Shown one piece after another: positions 51,920 through 61,959 of a stretch of 64,000 nucleotides of DNA. Source of the stretch: Durusdinium trenchii (Eukaryota > Sar > Dinophyceae > Suessiales > Symbiodiniaceae); NCBI GenBank assembly GCA_963970005.1, contig CAXAMN010006668.1, forward strand, positions 53,991 to 117,990, in the 5' to 3' direction. A model generated the notes under the pieces. That model searched no databases. It had not been told where the DNA came from and was given only the letters and a program-made list of their open reading frames with translations. Position 1 is the first letter of the stretch. Every line of letters begins with the position of its first letter. Position numbers and translations under genes: made by a program.

Positions 51920-53444
51920 TTCTGTAAGCAGCTGAAGGAGTCTGTGTCCCAAATGGTGACGCGCCTGGCCCGGGAAAAAGGCCGCGTGACCCGGGAATCG
52001 CAGTGGCGACAATCGCAGAGGCAGGGGGGCACTTGTGGGCCGACAAGGCAAACACGGCCGAAGTCTTCTCGCAGAAGGCCAAGGCAACGACCATCTGGTC
52101 AGGTGTCTTTGGCAGGTTAAGCACAAAAAGGATTGAAAAAAGAAACAAAGAAAAATCCATTCTGTCAGGCCAAAGTTCTTCGGAAGTTACTTTGGTCACG
52201 AAGAGTTCCAACCTCTTCGCCACATGGAAGACTCCGCACGAGCATCCCTGTCGTTGTTGCAGCTTATCATGAATAAACGTGCAATAAAACAGAGTACAAT
52301 GGCAAAATGTTCAAGAACATATGATTGCATCCCCCACAATGTTGGAAGAGCGGCTTGAAATTCAGAATCACCCACCCCGCTGTCTCCTACCCAAAAAGGA
52401 AAGCTTCGCAGGTACCAGGTACAATCATCATGCCCAGCATTTTTCCCGGGCAGGTCCCAACCTGTTTCCAGCTCAAAAACAGCCACTGAGCCCACATCCA
52501 ACCCAGTCCACAGCTGCAAGCCCGAGTCCTGCAAGCATGGTCACTACCGAATAACAAATATTAGTGTCAAAACTCTCACTATCTCCATCCGCCCCGTGAA
52601 CCTGATTGGGGAATTGACTGTGATATTTGGAGCTTCCCATGCCTGGGGCACTACCACCAATGAGCTGGCAGCCACTGGCTGATCCGAACCTTACATCCAC
52701 TACATCCACAGACGCATCCAAAGGACTCATCCAAGGCCCGTGATAATTAAAGAGTTATAGACTGTGCAAACCTCATGGACACAGAACCTGAGAGAGGTCA
52801 CTGGGCAAATGGAACTCCCGTCGGAGGTCACCATCAGCAAGGTTCCAACCTGGAACAGGCGGTTGTGTTCAGCGGTGATGTTGAAGCATCTTTCAGTTTC
52901 ACCATCACCAGCTCTACAACGGCCGACATTGAGGCTCCAGCAAAGACACCGAGAAGAGGTCCCAGCGAAAAGGTAATCTTTGTGAAGATGGAGCGCCTGT
53001 AGCAGCCAAGCATAGACTAAACGCACACGCGAATGTCAGGAAGAAAGTGCCACAAAACAAGGAGAATGACCAATGCAATGCCTGCTCCTTCAGCTCTTTA
53101 TAGTCAAAAATCCATTGATGTACTTAGAAGATCTTAGAAGGCCAAACTAGGAAAAAAGTCAACTGCACAAAGCAAAAGCACACAGGTAGAGGTGCTGACG
53201 AGAACGCTTCTAGCCAATGGGCCGGGCTTCTTTCCGCTCAAGTCTTCCTGAACAGCCACCCTACATTCGCTTGTCCATGTGTCAGATTTCAGGGAGGAAG
53301 GCGAGCTGGCACTGCAGTCTTGGGGGGGTGTGCTTGACAAACACCTTTAGACTGCCCGACATGCTGGTCCTCCTCCTCAATCTGCAATTGCCTGCGAGGA
53401 TGCACACCGCCACCCTCCAGGCTGAAGATCAGAACAGCACCGTC
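51920..53444 (-). CDS. WD40-type beta-propeller protein, partial model
   Basis: Exons: 53392-53444 (DGAVLIFSLEGGGVHP, GC donor), 53248-53311 (SDTWTSECRVAVQ, GA donor), 52850-52996 (ALHLHKDYLFAGTSSRCLCW then SL, GT donor), 52462-about 52529 (LWTGLDVGSVAVFELET, GT donor) and 51920-51964 (RVTIWDTDSFSCLQ). Successive phases fit for the first three. YLFAGTS...CLCWSL, LWTGLDVGSVAVFEL and VTIWDTDSFSCL each match the C-D strand pair of a WD repeat. 51965-52240 contains additional open segments (VVALAFCEKTSAVFALSAHK) likely in the same gene. Such proteins are scaffolds; the partner is unknown. Ends not resolved. Confidence 0.65.
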
Positions 53445-53512
53445 CTCACGTGACAGCTATGACACGTATGCACAAAACCCTGGATCAGTTGCAATGAAGC
53501 ACCAAGCACCAA

Positions 53513-53750
53513 CTACCGCGCATGTCTTCTGCACTTGTCTTCCGCACTTTTGAGCAGCTGAGGGATCGTGACAGCCTTCCTGTCCTCCACTAACTTCTGG
53601 CTGGTTCTCATGATCAATGCTGGTTCACGTATTATCACATCAAGACGTCCGCGCGAGAGATCCACAAGTTCAAGGACGGTGTTGACGTGCACGGTAATCC
53701 CGTCGTTCTTCCTCACATCAATCCTAGCACTCCATGGGTTCCTCAAATCC
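53513..53750 (-). CDS. Candidate exon, unknown
   Basis: A minus-strand frame of about 78 codons lies 10 bp below the ubiquitin-like gene's stop. It reads DVRKNDGITVHVNTVLELVD then LIMRTSQKLVEDRKAVTIPQ, with stop at 53513. Protein-like in composition; the plus strand is also open here. It may be a terminal exon of a gene upstream of, or interrupted by, the ubiquitin-like gene. Confidence 0.3.
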
Positions 53751-53756
53751 TAGCCC

Positions 53757-53987
53757 TTATGGCTTGGATGATCCGAGCACCACGAAAATCTCCACCTCTC
53801 CTTTGACGCCGTAGTCCGTCCAGGTTCGGCCTCCGTCCAACTGGTTCCCTTTGAATATCAACCTCTGCCTCTCCACTTCGAAGCCCTTCTCATCCCGCAC
53901 CAACTCCTTAAGCTTGTCAACATCATCATTCTCATTCACTTCACATTTGACCGCTTTACCTTCAGCAAACTTCACCGTCACCTTCAT
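53757..53987 (-). CDS. Ubiquitin-like protein, 76 residues, single exon, no diglycine
   Basis: ATG 53985-53987 to TAA 53757-53759, exactly 76 codons, the length of ubiquitin. MKVTVKFAEGKAVKCEV gives the first hairpin, KLKELVRDEKGFEVERQRLI the helix and the QRLIF strand, KGNQLDGGRTWTDYGVK the ubiquitin LIF-x-G-x-x-L-x-D-x-x-T/W-x-x-Y-x-I region, and EIFVVLGSS the last strand. The C-terminus ends SSKP rather than RGG, so it cannot be conjugated as it stands. It has no intron, unlike its neighbours, and GGCTCAAG, the 3' end of the dinoflagellate spliced leader, lies 19 nt before the ATG. Both suggest a retroposed mRNA copy. Function may be as a ubiquitin-fold binding module. Confidence 0.85.
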   Translation of the reverse strand: MKVTVKFAEGKAVKCEVNENDDVDKLKELVRDEKGFEVERQRLIFKGNQLDGGRTWTDYGVKGEVEIFVVLGSSKP

Positions 53988-54049
53988 GGCAACAAGGCGG
54001 ATCCCTCTTGAGCCCACTTCGCAAATCAAGCCTTTGGTCAACAGGCAAC

Positions 54050-55195
54050 AGTTTGTTCATGGTAAAATCAAAGTCTCAACCCTGGGGAACTTTGACAATG
54101 TGACCATCTCTGAGCAAATCCAAGATTTCCAAATGCTCTAAGTGCATCTTCCGCCCTCAAAAACTTCTAGTCTCCTGGCAACCAACTGCCATACGCCGTG
54201 AAGAAGATGAGGAATCTGCCTGCTGCAGCTACAGTCGCTATCGCCGTTTGTTGCAGCTAGGGTGTTTGCTGCGCACCTCCAAGGAGAAGCTGGTCATTGG
54301 CAAATGGGTCCTGTAGCGCTCAAATCAGCTGAGCAAGTCGCACCAACGGGCACGACCGCAGGTCCCCGCCAGGTCCCACAGGTCCTCAGGGCAGAGGTGA
54401 CCGAGTCCTGCGGCGCTTGTAAGAACCAAAAAACGCTTTAAGCCGTCAAGTATACCGATTTCGATTTCATGCTTTCATCAGGGGATTCAGTTGGCGAACG
54501 TCAACAATGGCAACGCTGCCAGTCAGTTCAAGGGGCTTTTTCCTTAGCAGACCTAATCATCAGCTTTGCACCATCGCAGTCTCGAAACGTGATTCATTTC
54601 TTGAGACAGGGGTGAGCATACACTAAACGCATCAGACTCTTCCATCACCAGGTAAAAAACACAAGGCACATGGGCAACCATTGCTGTCCTCCGTCAAGTC
54701 GTACACAAGGCTTTATTAGAAGAATACTCTTGTATTGAATGGTTGCCCCGGCTCTTCAGCCACAGAAGTTGTGTTGGCAGTTTGGCATCAAAAAGTGACT
54801 CGAGCACACGTGGACAGTTGTTAAATGAAACCTCGCGCCAACAGCAACACGCTTTCAAATCTTACATTGACATTGATGCTTCTGAGAAGGCACACTAATC
54901 TCTCATTGACGTGCCTCTTCTTGAATTAAAGGGAAATCTTCGGCCAAAGGGGCCGGACCGCATCTCGCAATCAGGCTGAGCCAGCCAGGAAAAAAACCGT
55001 GTCACGATGGCAAAGCTACTGCTTGTCCATAAGAATCAACTACGCTTCAACTCTGCCCAAAAAAAATATTCCCTCATAATCATATTCCGTCTCTAAAACT
55101 GAGATGCTGCACGTGGCTGGAACTGAACCGCGGGTGCATCATGGATCCACAATTCTCAGAATCCGCACCACCTGACAAGCACGCACGGGGCCGGC
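54050..55195. other. No gene seen
   Basis: Intergenic or intronic sequence between the ubiquitin-like gene and the RING exon; only short unconvincing frames. Confidence 0.5.
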
Positions 55196-55199
55196 AAAT

Positions 55200-55363
55200 G
55201 CCGCCAAGGGCCAAAGGAGACATGCAAATGCCCGGGGCCTTCGTTCTGCAAATGGGACATCTCCGGTCGGTGTGGCTCACACCCACGGCGCACAAATGGC
55301 AAACGCAGCGATGTCCGCATGGAGTGAAGGCATAGCGCCGCGGCTGCGCCATGCACACGACGC
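55200..55363 (-). CDS. C-terminal-type RING finger (C3HC4) exon
   Basis: After an AAG acceptor at 55364-55366 the exon begins GC in phase 1, so a T from the previous exon would complete the first Cys: (C)VVCMAQPRRYAFTPCGHR, then CVCHLCA and RRCPICR. The Cys/His spacing (C-x2-C-x11-C-x-H-x3-C-x2-C ... C-x2-C) fits RING-HC fingers of the kind found at the ends of ubiquitin ligases. The frame stays open to 55080 but probably ends sooner at a GC or GT donor. Other exons of this gene lie above 55363 and were not identified. Confidence 0.72.
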
Positions 55364-55454
55364 CTTGGTGTCGAAATGAGTGGGCGAAACGCGCGAGTGC
55401 CGGCACCGAATTGCAAAACGCGGAGCTGTTTGAAACAATCCCTCCACCTGATAG

Positions 55455-55557
55455 TTTCTAGCTACTAGTAACTAGTAGCTTCTTGTTACTAGTAGCGATG
55501 GCCTCCAACCTAATAGCGATGGCCTCCACCTAGTAGTTTCTAGCTACTACTGGACTG
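55455..55557. repeat. Dispersed palindromic repeat B, copy
   Basis: TAGCTACTAGTAACTAGTAG, CTTCTTGTTACTAGTAGCGA and TAGCGATGGCCTCCACCTAG phrases; a diverged copy of the repeat at 9976/22541. Confidence 0.7.
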
Positions 55558-55569
55558 TAAGCCTCCTGC

Positions 55570-56095
55570 AATCACTGCCATTCTTTCGGCCCTCTTGGGA
55601 AGCCAAAAGTGTCAAGGTCTCATCCAACTGTTCCTGCAAGCGCTGGACCTGGCCATCAGAAACTAGCCATCAGGACATCCTCAAGCTGTCTGCTGGGTGC
55701 TCGCGAAATTGGCTATGCCATCTATTTTGTCACAAGGGTCACAGTCCCACATCAGCCCACGTGAGGTCTAAACAACAAACAGGCCTCCAGCTCCAGCTCA
55801 CCTACAGGTACAGGCAGCGTGTGAGCACAAACCCGGGCACAAATCATGATATTATACTTCAATTGGAAACGCAAGATCAATTTAACCCCCCCATTAGTTT
55901 GGCCAGATGCTTTCCTGCAATACCAACGACATTGGAAAATAGACCTTCCGGGTTGTTCACTTTGGGAAAGCACGTGGAGAGCCCTAAAAGCAGCTCCTTC
56001 AAAGTCATTTTTCTCGTTGAAAATCTACAAGTGAAACTGTTGAGCGTTTGAAGGGGTGCCTTGTTGCAGAAACTAACGCCCTAGTTCCCGGCCGG
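55570..56095. other. No feature seen
   Basis: Short frames only. Confidence 0.5.
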
Positions 56096-56097
56096 GC

Positions 56098-58582
56098 TAT
56101 CAAAAAGAAAATAAACATATATCAAAAATACCTGAAAGGGGGGGAACGAAAGCCAGCAGCCGCCAGACGAGAGGGTCAAAAGAAGAAACCATCTAAGCAA
56201 CACATGCTTACTACGATGGCAGGCACTGTATGCTTCAACATGAGTGTCACCAAGCGTCATCCTAAAATATTGCATAGATCCGTGGCTATAACATGTCCTT
56301 AAAACAGCACCAATCTCTTCACTTGCTATCTACACGGGCCCTTTTTCTGATAGCAACTTGTCGCTGCCAACCAACTACTATACTTGCCCCAATACATCCA
56401 ACCAGACTTCTCTGAAAGGATGACTAGGAGGATGGCAGTAACTATATGCCTCAGCATTGGTGTCACCAACCGTCATCCAAAAATATTCCACAGATCCGTG
56501 ACTATAACCCATCCTCAAAGAGCAATCTCTTCACCCCACCAAGTTGCTATCTACACGGGCCCCTTTTCTGATAGGCACTCGTCGCTGCCAACCAACTACC
56601 ATACTGGCCCCAATACATCCAACCAGACCTCTCAAGCAAAATGTAGAGACTAGGATGGTTTCTCTGTACATGGGTGCCTGTCTCCACTCCAGTGCTCAAT
56701 GCCTGGCCTCCACAGCTCTTCGTGATGCTAATGATGCACTACTCGGCTTCCGTTGCATCACTCGCATCACCAGACCCCATTTTCACTGCTTTTCTGACCC
56801 TCGCTTTGGAGCGCTCTCCCCAGGCAAGCTCCGGGTTCACCCTCTCAAATGGTGCCTTTTCGCCTCCTACCCCCCCCACACCCCCTTAACTCACTTCGTT
56901 CGGTCTAAAAGCTCAAGTCTAGCCTGTCGGCTGGCTTTCGTAAAAATTTTTATGTCCTATCAAAAAGAAAATTAATTTGTATCAAAAACAAAATATCTCT
57001 CACAAAGAGCTGCGCCTGCCACTGCAAACCGCCTTGGCAGCGCTGCGCGATGTGAATCTGGATGTGCAGATTTCGTGGCGCACGCAGCACTTTGAGCATC
57101 TCCAGTAGCAGATTTCGTGGCAGGGGCAGCACTTTGTGCACTGGAACTGCAGATTTCGCATCGGGCGCAGCGCCTTGAGCACCTCCACTACCAGATTTCG
57201 TGGCAGGAGCGGCACTTTGTGCACTGGAACTGCAGATTTCGTGGCAGGCGCAGCACTTTGAACACCTCCAGTAGCAGATTTCGTGGCAGGAGCGGCGCTT
57301 TGCGCATTGGAAGCGCAGGTTTCGTGGCAGGCACAGCGCCGGTAGCAGGTTTCGTGGCAGGAGCGGCACTTTGTACACAGCACTTTGAGCACCTTCAGTT
57401 TGCAGGGCTCGTGGCATGCACTGGAACTGCAGATTTCATGGCAGCCGCAGCACTTCGTGAACCTCGAAGTGCAGATGGCGTGAACCTTTGTCTACAGGCG
57501 CAGACTTCGTGGCAAGCGCAGCGATTGCGAACCTTGAAGCGCAGTTTGCGTGGCGTTTGCAAAATTCTGTGGATCTCAAGACCTGTGAAAAGAGCTCTTG
57601 ATATCTCTGGATCTGAACATCTTTCTACACCCTCTGCAAGTATAGACCCCTAGAACTTATATAGATTTCAACACCTCCCTGGATCTCAAGACTCGAGGCC
57701 TCTAAACCTCCATCTTTAGGTCTGTGGGTTTCTAGCCCTCTACACCTACAGATCCGTCTGGATCTCCAGGCCTCTGGATCTTTGTAGATGTAGACCTCTC
57801 TGCATCTCAACCGTGACCTCTCTGAATTTCACCATGGCTGACAAAACCACAAGACCTGTGGATGGCTCACAAAAGGTCTGCTATGTTGGAATGACACCTT
57901 CCTCTTCTAAAGTTTATGCTGACAACAGGTTTGCTCCTGTAAATTTTGCCCTCGCATGGCTCACAAAAGGTCTACTGCTCCTCTGCTACCTTGGCGTGGC
58001 ACCTAAAGTTTATCCCCGGGTGGCTCACAAAAGGTCTACGTTGGAATAGCAAATTCTACAACAAAGGCCTGCTACGTTGGAATGGCAACTTCTTCCTCTA
58101 AGTTTTAACCTCGCAAGGCTAACAAAAGGTCTGCAACGTTGGAATGGCTCCTTCCTCTTCAAAATTTCGCCCTCAGGTGGCTCACAAAAGGCTTGCTGCC
58201 TTGGAATGGCACTTTCTTCGTCTAAATTTTATATACCGTCAGGGTGGCTCACAAAAAAGGTCTGCTACGTCTGGCGATAAAAGGTCTGCTACGGTGCTTC
58301 ACAGGATGTATGACCAGATTTCCAAATCACCTTGAACGCGTCTTGCTACAGACCCAAGGACCCGAAGACCAGGACGAAGGACCAAAGGACCAGAGGACCA
58401 AAGGACCAGAGGACCAGGGACCAGAGGGACCAAGGGACCAGGGGACCAAGGGACCAGGACAAAGGGAGCAAAGGACCAAGCGACCAGGGAACCAGCAGAC
58501 CAGGACCAAAGCAGTAGGGGAAATCTTATTTTTGATACGAATTAATGTTCTTTTTGATAGGAATCAATTTTCTTTTTGATAG
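56098..58582. mobile_element. Composite transposon-like unit, TATCAAAAAG inverted ends (contains copy C)
   Basis: CTATCAAAAAGAAAATAAAC at 56098 and TATCAAAAAGAAAATTAATT at 56956 recur inverted at the right end (58534-58582, CTTTTTGATAGG twice, GATACGAATTAATG). 56127-56945 repeats the ends of copy A: GAACGAAAGCCAGC at left, GTCGGCTGGCTTTCGT at right, and the same interior phrases (TGATGCTAATGATGCAC, CACTTCGTTCGG). So a smaller TIR unit (copy C, about 820 bp) is followed by tandem repeats, all enclosed by the TATCAAAAAG ends. No transposase is seen. Confidence 0.5.
57000..58520. repeat. Four consecutive, unrelated tandem repeats
   Basis: 57045-57560: units with CAGATTTCGTGGCAGG and GCACTTTG(T/A)GCAC. 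57565-57830: CTCTGGATCTCAAGACCTCT-like units. 57850-58290: GGCTCACAAAAGGTCTGCTA then CGTTGGAATGGCA, about 60 bp. 58350-58505: GGACCAGAGGACCAAA, about 10 bp. They abut with almost no unique sequence between. Open frames through them are repeat-derived. Confidence 0.85.
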
Positions 58583-58849
58583 GTATCCCATTAGTTTCCA
58601 CATCTTACCTTCTTCCCATACTTGGCAGGGCTTTGCGCCCACAAAAGCTCTTTGTCGAGGCACTGATCGTGCTCTTGCAGGTGCAGGAGGGTTTGTCGTC
58701 ATGCCTTCCTAGGTCGAGATCCACTGATGAAACAAAAACTGATGGACTGCACAGCACAAACCGGTTCAACATCGCATCAACGTGCCATCACTTCAGCCAT
58801 ACCTAAAAAGTGTCAACTCACTCTAGTACAAACATGCGAAACAATCTGC

Positions 58850-60180
58850 ACATCTCTGCCATGCGGCCCCCGTTCTCTTCCACGACTCCTGCACGAGAGG
58901 TCGAAACACCCTCGTTCAACTTCTGGGTTGCTTGCTGTTTCGGGCCACAGTCGAAACTCCAAGCCTGAGAGCTTCTCAGCCAGAAAGGGGTCGAAAAGCT
59001 GCGAAAAATGCCTTAGTCCCTGGAAACATGCCATGGTCACGCAGCAGCGGAAGGAGCTGACGGAGTCAACGGAAGGAATGTCTTTGCTCGAAAACCTCTG
59101 AGTGGGAACATCGAGATTGCAAGAGGCCAACAAAACATCTCCAGGACATGTCCGATTTCATGCTGTGCATGGTGAAGGGGTGTGTATAGCAGTTTCCAAA
59201 ATGCATCCATGAGTAGTCTTGTAATCAGAGCTCCGAGCTGCAATGCTGCGAAAGTCGACTACAAAGTCTGCAGAAAAATGCCTTCTGGCAAACAAACATG
59301 AAAGTCACTAAAGCCCAAGAATTGGCAACACAAAGTCGTAACGCCTGCAATTCCAGGAGTTTGGCCGTGTGTGCATCGTACACCTGCACCAAATGTCCAT
59401 TGAGCAAAAAAGAATTATGATGCACCACTCCATGCCAAAGAAAAAGTAAAAGGATCCCAGGTGTTCAACTTCAAACGTTGTACCCACAAAGGCAATTGAT
59501 CAAGGGCAAATGTGTGACAGAATGTTGCAAAGGATTCTTCTTGTGAAAAAACAAACCATCCACAAGAGTATGGCTGATTGCACTTCATTGCCGCTTCAGA
59601 ACGTCCGAGGAAAGTCAAAAATAAGTTAAGTCGCACAAAATCACATCAAAACCCTTGCTGAGTTGAATTGTCCAAACTGTTCTGTCGAGTCGAAAGGCTT
59701 TGCGCCTGAATCTTCAAAGGTGTCACCACCACAAGCTTGTAGGTGCCAGCCTGCACATTTATCTGATCTCAAGCTGAGTCAGTGGAATCACTCCCTGGCA
59801 TTGTGAGCATGTCACAACGAGAAATGATCTGACAATTTGGTTGACATCAAGATGACCATCACCTCATTGCCCTCGATCAAGACACTGCCGAGAGTTGGTC
59901 CTCTTCTACCCTCAGTCACAAACGTGTGGTGCAAGACACTGGTTCTCTTCCAGAAATTGTTGCAATCCTCGTGACTCAGGCGCGGGCGACGGCTTCTTCT
60001 TCTCCAAAGTTTGCGGCCAGCGGCTTGGAAGAACTGTTGACCAAACCCATGGCGCCAGCTTGGTGTGAGCATTTGACCGCACAAATAGGTGGGAATCTGC
60101 GAATTTACAGAACCACTGACTTGGTGGAGGATGATACCATTGGGTTTGGGTTCTGTACATCACGTGGTTTGAGCCAAGAG
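58850..60180 (-). CDS. Candidate multi-exon gene, WD-like exon included
   Basis: Best exon 59345-59383: VYDAHTAKLLELQ, 39 nt, AG acceptor and GC donor; the pattern V-Y-D-A-x-T-x-K-L-L is that of a WD-repeat D strand. Others: about 58900-59065 (GLRHFSQLFDPFLAEKLSG) and possibly about 59460-59610 and 59820-60000. A plus-strand frame at 59926-60183 (85 codons) is an alternative for the last part. Joints are not established. Unknown function. Confidence 0.4.
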
Positions 60181-60956
60181 TAAGCTCCAGGTGTCATGGG
60201 CAAACCCATTGAAAAACATTCAGCAGGTTGGGAACCGCCCTCAGCCCAACCACATTTGACTTGCACACCAGCCACCCCTAAAACCCAATGCAATTTCCTT
60301 TGAAGACTTTCACACACAGATGAAATGTTTTGCGTAAAAGTGGAATCTGATTTTACGTAGCCCACCAATTGACATAGAAACCGGATTTTGTTGTGAGCTC
60401 ACTTGCCGTGTTTTCCTCGGGGTTCAAAATGCATGCAATGTTGTTTCATATTGTACAATCATGCAAGGCGCATTCTCCGTGCAATATTGCGAGCACATGC
60501 CCTTTTGATAGACTGGAGCTTCGCAACCTTTCATACACTCTAAATTAGCCTTCGCGAATTAGTCTCGCCTGTGTAAAATCCAAGAGCCTATGCCATGTTA
60601 AACACTTCGCAAGCCTTCGCCACACCTAAAGTATTACACAAATGCCTTCGCAAACATGTGGTGAGTTACAGTTTAACCCAAATTTTAAAAAGTCAATAAA
60701 TAAAAGTACTACATTGCATGTGAAAGAACAAAAACATAGTGAACATGGAATGCCGGGTTAAACGCAATCTTGAACACCCCACTTCATGGAATCACAAGCG
60801 GACAAAATGATTTTTCTGGCAGGATTGCATTTTGGTCAATGCCTTCTCTCTTCACTGATTCACCCTGTTGTTTGCTCTGTTTTCGTTTATTGCGGTTGTG
60901 GTTTCCATGCCTCATGGTTCGACGATACAGATACAAAACGTTCGCTAACATGTCTT

Positions 60957-61126
60957 AGGAGTTAGTGTCCACAATGTTATTGAAAAGAAACTGAACGTTC
61001 TACTAGGACTTACATTTGACAATGTTTTGGTGCAAAGTGAAGATCCCAGTAAAACACCACTGAACGAGTACAGTAAACAAAACACGGTGATGGTTCTTGT
61101 TGGCGGCGCTAGAAACCCAAAGTGAA
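60957..61126 (+). CDS. AT-rich plus-strand exon or small ORF
   Basis: After a CTTAG acceptor the frame reads GVSVHNVIEKKLNVLLGLTF, then DNVLVQSEDPSKTPLNEYSK and QNTVMVLVGGARNPK to a TGA at 61124-61126: about 56 codons with no ATG near its start. It looks like real protein but uses A/T-ending codons, unlike the G/C-ending host exons. It could be the last exon of a gene of different origin, or a pseudogene fragment. Confidence 0.4.
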
Positions 61127-61600
61127 TCTGCGGGGCGATTGTGTTGGAGAGCATTTATCACTATAGAATTTCAACTAAGGGGTGGTTTTGACCGCTTGGG
61201 AATGGAAGGGTGTGGCTGGGAGAGAGGTGGGGGTGGGAGAAGACATGAACAAATATCAGGTTTTCACATATCATCTATATCTTGCTATATTTATCAATGT
61301 TGTATCTTGTGCATCACCAGGTCCATGAAAAATGTCTATCTCCTAATATACATCTCATGGTAGTTCATACGCGCCAGCTGGTTGCAATTGTACCTCTCAT
61401 CATTGTATCATTTGCGTCACCTAGCCCACGAAAACCAAGCAGTTCATCTCAATTGTTTGTGTCTAAATACATCTCTCATTGCTGCATCTCATGCATCAGC
61501 AGGTTGCACTTGTATAGTTTCTTGTACATAATCACTCTATGTTCAATCCCTGAAACGTGTCTGTTTCAGGGGGGCCAACTTACAATAACAGTGCCTGCAC

Positions 61601-61924
61601 ATGGATATTGTTTGGTCCCTTGAAAATGAACAAGCTCACGCGGATCGAAAAATACAGGGATCATTTACAATAACGTATACAATGAGCATGATCGAGACAA
61701 AACTTAGGGATGGACGCAGCATGCAATGGATGAATAGAATACAAGAAACGACTATAATTACACAGATCGATTCCGTAATTTTTTCTACCTGCGTGCTTTA
61801 CATTTTCCAGAGGCCATACAGTTCCCGCGAATTATCCTGTGGAACACTATGTAAAACTCTGCAACACGAAACAAAAGTAAAAGAACCCGTTTTTCCCGAG
61901 TCTAAGAACAAAAACAAAGTATAA
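61601..61924 (+). CDS. Hypothetical protein, 107 codons, AT-rich
   Basis: ATG 61601 to TAA 61922-61924: MDIVWSLENEQAHADRKIQG at the start, a Cys/Ile/Phe-rich middle, and HETKVKEPVFPESKNKNKV at the end. 107 codons without a stop in AT-rich DNA is more than expected by chance, and composition is protein-like, but no motif is recognised. Same strand and similar composition as the 60957 ORF. Confidence 0.3.
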   Translation: MDIVWSLENEQAHADRKIQGSFTITYTMSMIETKLRDGRSMQWMNRIQETTIITQIDSVIFSTCVLYIFQRPYSSRELSCGTLCKTLQHETKVKEPVFPESKNKNKV

Positions 61925-61959
61925 TCATCACTATGATTTTAAGATCTTTTCGATAATCA

